Of a DNA stretch of 41,352 nt, positions 1-9,885 are shown piece by piece. Every line of letters begins with the position of its first letter. Position 1 is the first letter of the stretch. This stretch comes from Helochares maculicollis (lineage: Eukaryota; Arthropoda; Insecta; Coleoptera; Hydrophilidae). The stretch spans positions 1 to 41,352 of the forward strand of contig JAWQRO010000365.1 in the NCBI GenBank assembly GCA_033557835.1, written 5' to 3'. A program made the position numbers and the translations under genes. Under the pieces are notes generated by a model, which saw only the letters and a list, made by a program, of their open reading frames with translations, had not been told where the DNA came from and did not search any database.

Positions 1-160
1 CGTTCACATCTTCTCGGCCTTCTGAGAACATTTTGTACCACCGATAAACGTTGCTTCGGTCCAAGGTAGCTTCTCCGTATGCCACAGTCAACATTCGGAA
101 TGCATCCGCGCACTTAATTTCGTTTTTTACAGAAAATTTGATGCAGGTTCTTTGGTTCAT
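1..160 (-). CDS. Mariner transposase, N-terminal fragment
   Basis: This is the amino end of a DNA transposase that would bind the element's own inverted repeats and later cut and paste it. The start is the ATG at 160-158 (minus strand), beginning MNQRTCIKFSVKNEIKCADA. It is open for all 53 codons available before the window edge. The visible part is the first helix-turn-helix of the paired-like DNA-binding domain. It ends in the WYKMFSEGREDVN motif (roughly residues 41-53), which matches the W-x-x-x-F-x-x-G-R-x-x-V-x-D block typical of mariner transposases. The second helix-turn-helix and the catalytic DDD domain are outside the window. No stop or frameshift is seen, unlike every other copy here, so this one could be young, but only about 15% of the protein is visible. 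Confidence 0.8.
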   Translation of the reverse strand, partial: MNQRTCIKFSVKNEIKCADAFRMLTVAYGEATLDRSNVYRWYKMFSEGREDVN

Positions 161-366
161 TTTTTTGAATAGGTAAAAATTGAAGACGAACCAAAACACG
201 TGCAAACAAACCAGCTATCAACAATTAACTGAACATTCAAATAGGCCGATCTTGTCGGTATAAGTGAGAGACATGAGTATTAACATAACGCCACAAAAAT
301 ATCGAAGTTCGAATATATGTAGCCCGCGAAAATTCAAAATTCGCGATACTTATTAAACACACCTCG
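1..366 (-). mobile_element. Mariner-like element, left end only (cut by window edge)
   Basis: Read on the minus strand, the stretch opens with a terminal sequence CGAGGTGTGTTTAATAAG at 366-349, directly outside of which is a TA (367-368), the target dinucleotide of Tc1/mariner elements. About 200 bp of untranslated leader follows, then a transposase start at 160. The other end lies beyond position 1, so the second inverted repeat and target duplication cannot be checked. The subfamily is not assigned with confidence. Confidence 0.85.
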
Positions 367-392
367 TATATATCATGGGTATATTTTTAATA

Positions 393-1119
393 TTCCTTTA
401 TGTAATGTAAAATACTTTGTGTTTAAAAATATATATACTTTAACTAGTCTGCAATGTAGAACGTTTGTAAATTCACTTTGCGAAAGCTTGAATTTTAAAA
501 TGTGAAACCATAACTAAAAGAAGGGTCCAATTTTAAAATATAAATGCATAACTAAAAAATAAATTCATAGCGGTAAAGTCCCACTTCCGGTTTTCAAATT
601 TACACGAAACTATTTGTTACAGCTATATTTTCCATGTTTAGTAGTTTTGTATCATTTTTGTAAATATTTTTTATTCGAAAGCCTACTAAAATTGGAATTT
701 TTAAAATTATAAAAATAGCATTTCCGGTACACCGATCAGGCTAAAAATTTATATCTGTAAGTTTTTTGAGATAATTAAGATGTTCACGAAATTTCAATTG
801 GATAGATAAATTTTAAAGACAATTTTACTTGAAAATATTTCAATTCTATGTAGGTAAACGGGTACTTGCCTCAAAAGGTGATATAAATCTAAGTTTTTGC
901 GGTAAGAGCAGTATACCAAATATCATCGTTTCAACTCAAACGGTTTATTGTGCTTACATACACACACAGACACAGACAATATGCCAAAAATGGACAAAAT
1001 GGATTCAGGGGCACTCAATACCTGGAGATCCGTCAAAATATCGAGGTCGAATTTTTTCACGATCCCAATACCTTCCCTTTACTATACTTCATATAGTAAT
1101 ACGAGGATGTAAAAATTAG
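393..1119 (-). repeat. Unclassified interspersed repeat, inverted copy
   Basis: The reverse complement of this stretch aligns along its length with 40455-41172 near the other end of the window. Shared blocks include the GTAAAGTCCCACTTCCGG motif (572-589), GGCACTCAATACCTGGAGA near 1011, and the CACACACAGACACAGACA simple-sequence run near 961. One end carries a small inverted repeat, ACTAT-acttcat-ATAGT (about 1081-1097), also present at the equivalent end of the other copies. A 96-codon open frame inside it (829-1119) is not preserved in the other copies, so I regard the repeat as non-coding. The family is unidentified; no transposase, reverse transcriptase or long terminal inverted repeat is visible. 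Confidence 0.8.
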
Positions 1120-4100
1120 TTGATATATTTAATAATCTTAGAGCAATAGGAGATTACACTACTGAAAGCACATTTAACCGCATGCGCTAAAGGTTAAGCC
1201 AAAGAATATAAGATGAACTTTACATAGCTGCATGCTTTATTGTTTGATATTAAACTTTAGATGGATTTTTTCCATTAAGCTTGGATATTGGTTCATAATT
1301 CTGTTAGTTGCATCTTTTTTGGTAACAACTCAATTAAATTCAATTTAATGATTGCGTTGATACCTTTCAATCAAAAACATAATTTAGTGGTTCAAGTGAA
1401 CACTCTCCCGATAGTTTAACAATTGAAAACAAATAAAACGATAGTTGCAAAGATTATCTCATTTACATTCTTCGTCTTACATTTTTCTCATAGACTCACA
1501 CTGGTAAACGTAAGCATTAAGTTAATCACATATTGTTAAATGTTTAACTCGTCATCATGCCGATCCGAAAAGCATTTCCTTTACTAAAATTCGTTTTGAA
1601 ACTGTGCGTAATTACCGGGCAATCATGCGTTTGATTAATAACTTCTATGAATATGAACCTATAATTCATATTTTTTGATCCAAGTGGTTCCTAGCTGGCC
1701 CGACTACAATTTAAAACTAAAATTTAAAAATAATGACGAGGGTGAATGATGGGCGACTAAATCGATGGTTAGCTAATTAAATGGCGACTAACCTTGCAAC
1801 TGCCTGGAGCAATTTTAAATTCACATTTTTGTGGTGTGGAGCTGAGCGGCAGGCGACTTACACACAGCTGTAAAGGGTGGGCAAAAAAAGTCGCTATTGA
1901 TGCTTGAAAAATGCCCCGCTTAGCTAAAGCCTAGCTAAAAAAGATCCAGCAATTAATATCTTATTAAACTTGAATTCTTTACGCTTATATCTCTCAGTTC
2001 CGCTGGTTAAGTTGGCTAATTCGGATAAATCGTTTGGACATTTTGCCGGCCCAACTGCAGTCCAAGAATTTTACTGCACGGTTAATAATTTATTAATTTG
2101 CGATCACGTAAACCTGTAATTTTTGTGTACAGGAGTCATTAAATGCTATTGCAATTTATGAGGTTTGTACATTGAACACGAATTTTGTCCCATATCGTAA
2201 ATTACTGCTTCGGTCAATATTAAAAAATTTGCATAAAACGCAGCCCCCTCAGGATATTGAACATGATAGCATGCTTTTTTTAATAAATAGCTAGAATAAC
2301 GCTGAAATAAATGTTGAAGATGAAATATTAAAGCGCTGTAATAAAATGTTCAAGCTCTACGTGTACTAAATTGCGAACTTTAAGAATGTTTACAATTTCT
2401 TAACCACGGTTTTAAATTGATTCAGCGAAAATTAAGAAAGCATTTTTAAAACTTAGCATATCGTGTAATACCTCAACATTATAAAATGCAATTTAAAATA
2501 CAATTTTCTTAATGAAATACGACCAATTTCCTTAACATTTCGAACACCCATTCAGAAACTAGATCTAATATCCTATATATACCTAACCTATACTTATGGT
2601 AACCTTCACTTAGATTTATTGGAAGATGGCGGCTAGGCATGCAACCTTTATAATAGCGTTTACTACCTGTTTGACCGTCTGCTAAAACAAAAGGGATACA
2701 TTGAATTCATCGGTAAAGTTGAGAAAACGGTTTTATAAATTCTGCAAGTGTGCGGAATTGATAACTGAGAACGCGGGAGAAAATTAAAGTTGCGAAACTT
2801 ATCTAATAAAGTTAAATAAGTAGCACTATCCAAGATAGTTTTGCTTGGGGAAACTTAAAACTGCATTATTAAACGGAAGTAAAAAGAATTTACAGTTACA
2901 TTATTAAACTTCAAAATGTGTTACATTCAAGATGCATTTCGGCGTCGATTTTTCTTTGTATAAACTAGAGCATGGCAAATGAAGCCTTTAAAATTGTATA
3001 CATTGAGGTACAGCTGGAGAATTCTGTATCAAATCATCTAATTACAAAAAATGTTTTCTATACCCAACCCAATCAAGTCGATATTTAACTACTGCGTTCA
3101 ACTCTTTTATGTTATATAATACAATGGTTCAACGCAGTTGAAATTCTTTCCTCTGCGTAATTATACATCACAAAAATGATTAAAATAAAATGTCCCCACA
3201 TGCGGCGATCCTATGGCCACCACACAGCAGCAATGGAATTAATTCGTTCAGAGCCTTCTTGATTGCGGCTATTCCCACTCAACTTTTATAACACTAATTT
3301 AGTTAAGCATGGGTTATCTTCGGTTTAATGGTTGGGTTAGAATTATAGTTCTTATATACTTGAATTAATTTTCAACATTTCTGATTGCTGAGCATATACC
3401 CTGATGTCCGCTAGTAAACCACAGTGATTTTTTTCTGATGTGCAATTATTGTATCTACGAAATCATTCGAAACACCAGCGATTGCAGTAAGCAAGATACC
3501 TTTCATTTTTCTTCTCAGGTTTTCTACTTCGAAATATAGTGGTAGGAGATATTCCCTTTTGGTAAAACTTAATTCTCAGTTCTTCCTATTGAACCGACAT
3601 TGAAATAATTTAGTTAAGTTCAAAAGAGGGAGAAACATGTAACTATAGATGATAGTTTTAGCTGTAAAAAAATTTAATAATAAAATCGAGAACAACCAAA
3701 GTGTTAGAACTTACAAAATTTCTTTCTGCAATATCTTTTATTAAATCATTACTTGGGCATTAACCTAAATACTTAAATATTAAGTTGCAAAATAATAATA
3801 AAAGTGGATTAAGAGATTAATCTGGCATATAAACTTAAGAATTAGCGATTATAAAGGCGCCACTATGGGGATTACAAAGATTTCGTTGTTTAAAAACTAT
3901 ATAAAGCTGTATTTTGAGAACGGTTCACCTCAAAAACCAGCCAACTAATTGGCCATCTCCTCAGCAAAGCTATACAATCAAGTCTACTTCGACACATCCA
4001 ATAAATAGAGATTAATTTAAAGGTATTTTTACATTTACGAGAGGAGGTAGCAATAAAATGTGAAACAAATTTAGATTCACAATGAGGCTTAATAGAAACA

Positions 4101-7100
4101 GGCTCTATAAATCAATATTAAGTCTATATTTACATGTGCGTAAAGAACGAACGTTAGCAAGCTGAAGCACAGGATTGGCTTTAGTAAATAGAATATGTAG
4201 TTTTTTTGTCAGTAAATTAAATTTCAGTCGGTTAAAATAAGAAAGATTGGGAATATTTTCTCTCCAAGGTTTGAATCGGACACTTGTTAGCTTTCAGTTT
4301 TTAATCGATTAGTTAGTTTAGGATGATTTTACTTTGAGCGATCATCTAGTTTATGAGTTAAATGCTATCCAGGTAGCGAAAATTTAAAAAATATCGCCAT
4401 ATAAGCTCATTTCACTTATAAGTTTTACAGTAGAGAACACGTTGCGAAGTTTTGAAGAGATAGTTTAATTTTACATAATTTTTGCTAAAGCATGTATGAT
4501 TAGTCAGCAGAGTTACACTATGTGCTAGTGCTAAAGTGATAAGTTTGTAAATTTCGTTCTGTGATTCCGAACTTACTTTAAATGTGAAAACTTGTACAAG
4601 ACATTCAAGTTAGTATTGCCAGTTGGTTATCTTGCATACAAATTTCTCCCTTCAAAATTATTACTTCGAAACAGCGAGAGACTGTTGGTAACATATACCT
4701 CTCTATTGAGTATATCGTAATACTTTTTCAAAATGCTATCACCTGTGCACAGAACTATTGTTAGGTCTGTTCGAATTTGCATTATTTACTTTATAAATTA
4801 GGGAAGAACTTTCTTAGCCTTTTCTTGGTTTGATTTATTATTTCATTTATTTCAGGCATTTTAAATATTATAGTTAAATTATTGAAAGGGTAGCTCTATC
4901 GAGAGTTTATTTCGATATAAAATATGATACTTTATACACAGCATAAAAATAGTTTGCAAAATGTAAAAGAAAGTCAATCTACAGCGGGAATGTAAACGAA
5001 GGATAAGTAACATACATTTCTACGTAATAATTTAGTCGAAAATTTATGCCATCTTTAGCTGGCGGTAGGGGTCCATTTCACAAAACCTTACCTGTGGAAC
5101 GAAAAAGATGTTTATTATATACTTAATTAGTAGATAAAAAACTGTAAATTTAAAAATTAATATTTAAAGCGTCAATAATAGCAATTAGAATAGTAAAGAC
5201 TGTTATAACCAGATTGCGTAGTATCAACATTTGAAAAAAGTACCAAATTCATTACGTTTCATGGAATTATAATTTTTTTGGAATCCACTGAAGTAAAGGG
5301 ACCTTATATTATGGACCTCAAGTTGTTACAGTTATGCAGTTTTGTTCTCTTAGTCGTAAAACAACATATATGACTATTCTCTTGCCTTTTCTTACGTTTT
5401 CCTGTTGCTGGTAAATAACCAGGAGAACAATCGTTTTAAGAAATTTTGTGCAGCTAACCAGCGGAGGATTTGCATATTTTGTTGCCCATATCTCACTATT
5501 GATAGTACACCGCTGCTAGGAATCATTCGCCGAATAATTCTAGTATTCCACATAGTCTTTTGGTACTTTTATCCCGTAAAAGTGTTTCCTAAATACACAA
5601 TTCTGTTATGTTCAACTAACTTCCTTTAAGTTTTTACTAAATTCGCCCAATCATCTATGAACCAACGAAAGAATAAATAATAGTAATTGCGATTCTTCCA
5701 ACATTTTCTCATATGGGTTGTTCGGACAGCAAATTAGCCTACGAAGAACTAGATTTGATTACTATAGATATCTGTATATCTGCATTATATCGATATTCAA
5801 TAACACAGTCTTGCATAGCAGTTCATTTTTCTCAATTATTTCACATAGATTTTAATTTGGCTTTATTATACTGTAAAACTGAAGAAAACAATGATTTTCT
5901 CATGCAAATAGCTTAATTTGAACGTGAGTAACTATTACTTGTAATTTATAAAATATGGTCCCTGTTTTCATATTTTGATTGATTTTTTACTTTCATTTGA
6001 CGTCATAATTTCAGCAAGTATTTCTTCCATTTGAACATTATACATAACATCTTGTTTTGTAAAATAATCCAATTCATCAGTAATGTATCCCCCATATAAA
6101 ATAAAGGGCTATACTTAATCTTGTATAATAAAAATTGTATGTAACCCTGTTTACAACTATTTCTTCATTACTGTTACTGCTATTTTCACTAATATAATCA
6201 ATACTATTTATTTTACTCTGTTTCTGTCGTCAGTCTCCGAACAAAATAGGTATCAGAATAAAACGACGAGGTATATAAAATGTGTTTGCAGCCAAGGTTA
6301 GTTTTTATTTTATATCTATAGTCTGTGTACAACCAACATCAATAAAAAATGCATATTTTGCATTTGTGCAGAAATTTCGGTATTGAAATAAGATAATTAG
6401 AACGCTTATCGATGTGCCTAACTTAAATGCAATTCCCAAATAATTTCCCTTCTCAATAAACTGTATTTGTTGATATTCAGTGATCACTTTGATGCTCCAA
6501 TGATATTTTTTGAAGTACTAAACACTGTATCATTAAAGGTTATTAGGACAATTTTTCTAAAATTGGTAAAGTCCGGTCTTATTTTTAGACCCTAACAACA
6601 ACCCTTAGCGCAGGTTGTTAAAGGATACATGCATATGCAATTATAATAATTAAAGTAGCAATAATTGTAGCTCGAAGCACGCGTTGCCGTCGATGGTTTC
6701 AGTAAAATAAAATGAAGCAATTAATTCAGAAGCTCATTCGAAAATTGCTCGCGAACTCAACTAGATCACTTGACGTATTCTTAGCGAGTAATTATGTTTA
6801 AATATGCGGTTTCTTGTCACATGAGCGACTTAATTGCAACGTGTTGTGCTAGGCACGGCCGAGACGCTCGTAAAGCAGAGCACCGTTTTATGTATGTAAC
6901 GCCCATGTGCGAAGAACGCATCACGAGTACCTTGATTGATGATAGTTAAAATTGTAATTATGAGTGAATACCAAGCGCGTCTCACATCGAATTAATTTAT
7001 ATAGAATCATTAGGTATTAGCTGAGAAGAGTCTGTGTCAACTTACACACCTACAACGTTAATAAATACTAGACTTAACAGGAGTTCATTGATCCTTAGAA

Positions 7101-7170
7101 TTGGATTTTATTCATAATTTTATTCGCCGGCAGATCCGTATTGACTAAACTTTCCAGATACTAGTTGAAT
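1120..7170. other. Unique A+T-rich non-coding DNA
   Basis: No gene, RNA gene or element is recognised across these six kilobases. Open frames do not exceed about 75 codons (for example 5405-5629, 5713-5916, and 6305-6487 on the minus strand). They lack recognisable motifs and are the size expected by chance in A+T-rich DNA. A block at about 6660-7010 is less A+T-rich than its surroundings and contains ATTA/TAAT cores and a TGATTGATGA site, so it could be regulatory. That is inference only. Confidence 0.55.
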
Positions 7171-7171
7171 T

Positions 7172-7197
7172 CATATATATATGAGACTATATAGTCT
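7172..7197. repeat. Two abutting perfect palindromes
   Basis: CATATATATATG (7172-7183, 12 bp) is immediately followed by AGACTATATAGTCT (7184-7197, 14 bp). Each is its own perfect reverse complement. They lie exactly at the left edge of the direct repeat that starts near 7189. The function is unknown; they could be a breakpoint-prone site or a preferred TA target. Confidence 0.85.
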
Positions 7198-7845
7198 GTA
7201 TAATTTTTGTAGCCTCTTGGACCCCTCAAATATAGTTTTTAAAAGCCGAATTACCGTTTTGATAGGCATTCAACTATTTTGTAATAAGTAAAACAATATA
7301 ATCAGCTACAGGGACACCACTGAAGAACATGTGAGGAGACTTTTAAATGTTTAAATCTGATAGATCTATAAATAACCTTTGTATTTATATAAAAATGTAT
7401 TAGATTTGCAAAAAACCATAATAAGATATTGGACTATTCCATCAGCTTTCAAAGTTTTCTTCCAAAGACGACACTTAATGCAACCTTTACTTACCAGCCA
7501 ATACATCTTTAGTTAAATGTATTAACCGAACCGAGTTCATAATAAAAATGAACAATTTATGTTCAAAACAGAAAAATATCAGGCAAATTTTCAATCAATA
7601 TCTAGATAATTAATCTTCAAGAGGGTCCTATATTGAATGAAACTAGCCGCTGTACCCTGCAAAATTTATCATTCAGATGTAAAATTTATAAAAGTTAGGA
7701 AAGAGTTAGCACGATTTCATTTATAAACGCCAAAGTTGTGAATGACAGGACAATGGTTTTAGTCAAGAAGTGTGTGACATAAACATGCATTCTTTATGAT
7801 TACCAGTCAACTACAATACTTAGGCTTAGAAGTTACAGGGAAAAT
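7189..7845 (+). repeat. Direct repeat, copy 1 (~650 bp)
   Basis: This aligns in the same orientation with 9125-9885. Anchors include TAGCCTCTTG, GACACCACTGAAGAA, AAGATATTGGACTATT, CAACCTTTACTTACCAGCC and TATATTGAATGAAACTAG. It lacks an internal block of roughly 125 bp (about 9176-9302) found in copy 2. The best open frame shared with copy 2 is broken here by a stop (TAG for TTT near 7698) and a one-base deletion near 7759. Substitutions between the copies fall evenly across codon positions, so it shows no sign of protein-coding constraint. Its origin is unknown; the pair could be a tandem duplication of a dispersed repeat. Confidence 0.85.
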
Positions 7846-8007
7846 AGATTAATATAAGATTAATTATTTAGTTGTAACTTCACTGGGTCTTTAAAATAAC
7901 CAGGTTTATTTCAGCATTCTACACTCCAACTATTATGGATTTAATGAGAACAAATATTCCGAAATTAAGTGCAATTATCATTTTTCAAATTTGACAAAAC
8001 CTGGCCA

Positions 8008-9124
8008 GCAGGTTTAAAATGTGGTTTTTATGAAACATACGCAATTACTTAAGATCAATGGTAAAACGTTTTTTACATCTATCGGACAATTTATGAATAC
8101 CATTTCAAAGAAAAGCTTTAACTTTCATTGATATCCATTCATCGAGCCATTTTTATATATCCTCGAAAGTCTTGAAGTGGTGTTTAGCCAGCGCGTGTCC
8201 CATCGATGAGAAGAGATGATAATCAGAAGGCGCCAAGTCTGGTGAATATAGCGGGTGGGGTAGGAGTTTCCAACCAAGCGAAGAAATCGTTTTTTGACCA
8301 CTTTGGCTGAATGTGCAGGAGCGTTGTCATGCTACAGAATGACATTGCCATGTCTTTGAGCCCATTCTGGCCGTTTTTCGATCAATGCGTGGCTTAAATT
8401 GATAATTTTTTGTCGGTAGCGGACGGTTTTATCTGTTTCGCCGGGTTTGAGAAGCTCGTCGTACACTACTCCCTTCTGATCGCACCAGACACAGCATTGA
8501 CTTCCTCTCAAAACGATCTAGTTTTGTACTCGACGTTGATGGTTGTCCTGATTCTTACATTTGGAATTTTCAAAATATATCCACTTTTCATCGCCAGTTA
8601 CAAGCTGATGCAAAAAAATCCCATGGCTCTCATGCGATCGAAAATAGCTTGCCGAGTGACATTCAACTGTTCTGCCATCATTTGTTGTGTTTGTGTATCG
8701 CCTTCGCTCAATAATGCTTGTAACTCCTGGTCTTCAAACTTTTTTGCTCGATTTTCACGTTCTTAGTCAATAACATTGCAATTGCCACTTTTGAAACGTT
8801 GAAACCAGCGTTCACAAGTCTTAACAATTGGAGCAAGATCGTCGGAAGGCTCTACAAGAATTCGATGACTTTTCGATGCTTTTTTATTTTGATTAAACAA
8901 AAAAAACATTACATGCCGGAAATGCTCTTTACTTGGCTCAAAATTCGCCATGCTTAACACTACAAGGAACTATGCTAGTAACTCGTAAACAACAAAACAA
9001 ATATGAAGTTTTGTAGTGGGCAGTATTACCAAAGAAATGGCGCTTTGGGTTCCAAAGGTTACCTTAATAGTTTTCATGCTCTATCTCTTGACAACAAAAG
9101 GATACTTTAAACTTGCGCACCTGA
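8008..9124 (-). mobile_element. Dead mariner, mellifera-type, between the direct repeats
   Basis: Minus-strand element of about 1.1 kb. The right (transposase 5') end reads CAGGTGCGCAAGTTTAAAG inward from about 9123, with a TA just outside. The left end, around 8008, carries a shortened similar sequence, CAGGTTTAAAATG, so the left boundary is uncertain by some tens of bases. The element ends exactly where copy 2 of the direct repeat begins, so it sits at the junction of the duplication. Confidence 0.75.
8050..8951 (-). pseudogene. Mariner transposase pseudogene (mellifera-type, DD34D)
   Basis: The start is the ATG at 8951-8949 (MANFEPSKEHFRHVMFFLFN), followed by the helix-turn-helix block with CERWFQRFKSGN. 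A stop (TAA) at codon 63 (8765-8763) breaks the frame, which then continues through the second helix-turn-helix, ending LNVTRQAIFDRMRAMG. The linker that normally follows is deleted (about 45 residues). Reading resumes in another frame at HQLVTGDEKWIYFEN, where the first catalytic Asp is codon 8592-8590. The second Asp lies in HDNAPAHS (8328-8326) and the third in YSPDLAPSDYHLF (8224-8222). The Asp-2 to Asp-3 distance is 104 bases rather than the 105 needed for DD34D, revealing a one-base deletion. The catalytic triad is thus present but never in one frame, so the protein cannot be made. The tail is weakly recognisable to about 8050. Confidence 0.9.
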
Positions 9125-9885
9125 TATAGTTTAATTTTTTAGCCTCTTGAACTTCTCAAATACGTTTTTTGAAAAGCTAAGGAGAAAATTTCAGGTTTTT
9201 AAAGTCATTTTTTTTTCAATTTTTCAATTTGAGGGTGTCCTGTACTGGACGGATACAATAGTCAATAGACAATGTTGGCGAGAGACATAAAAACTGATTT
9301 GCCGAATTACCGATTTGATAGGCAATAAAGTATTTCGTAATAAGTACAATAATAAATTCAACTACAAGGACACCACTGAAGAAGATGTTTGGTGACTTTT
9401 AATTGCTTAAATCTGATATTACTCAGAATAACCTTTGAATTTATATAAAAATCTATTAAATTTACAATAAAAACCGTAACAAGATATTGGACTATTACTT
9501 CAGCTTTCTAACTTTTCTTCCAAAAATGATACATAAAGCAACCTTTACTTACCAGCCTATACTTGTCTTGTTAAATGTATTCAAAGAACCGAGTTCACAA
9601 TTTATGTTCTAAACAGAAAATTATTAGGCAAATTTTCAACCAGTATCGAAACAATTATTAATATGCAAGAGGGTCATATATTGAATGAAACTAGCAGCTA
9701 TACACTGCAAAATTCAGCATTCAGATGTAAAATTTTTAAAAGTTTTGAAAGCATTAACAGGGTTTCGTTTATAAACGCCAACGTTTTGAATGACAGGACC
9801 ATGGTTTTTGGTCAAGAAGTGTTTGACATAAACTTGTATTCTTTATGATTACAAGTCGACTACAATACTTTGGCTTAGATGTTAG
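9125..9885 (+). repeat. Direct repeat, copy 2
   Basis: Second copy of the repeat at 7189-7845, in the same orientation. It carries an extra block at about 9176-9302 that includes runs of T and a GTCC...GGAC dyad. The frame that is broken in copy 1 is open here from about 9526 to 9848. Its peptide (with ILNETSSYTLQN and FRCKIFKSFE) resembles nothing I recognise. In the last 60 codons I count roughly 6, 7 and 7 differences at codon positions 1, 2 and 3 between the copies. That is the pattern of non-coding drift, so I do not call a gene. Homology between the copies fades after about 9885. Confidence 0.85.

Noticed and set aside
829..1119. 96-codon open frame
   Set aside because: Lies wholly inside the interspersed repeat and is not preserved in the copies at 39964-41172.
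8410..8766. 118-codon plus-strand frame
   Set aside because: Antisense shadow of the mellifera-type transposase pseudogene.
9526..9848. Open frame of about 105 codons in direct-repeat copy 2, with a similar but broken frame in copy 1
   Set aside because: Differences between the copies fall evenly on codon positions (about 6, 7 and 7 in the last 60 codons), include a stop and a one-base deletion in copy 1, and the peptide matches no family I know.
7189..9885. LTR retrotransposon made of the two direct repeats
   Set aside because: The interior holds only a mariner in the opposite sense, with no gag/pol, primer-binding site or polypurine tract, and the repeats lack clear TG...CA ends.
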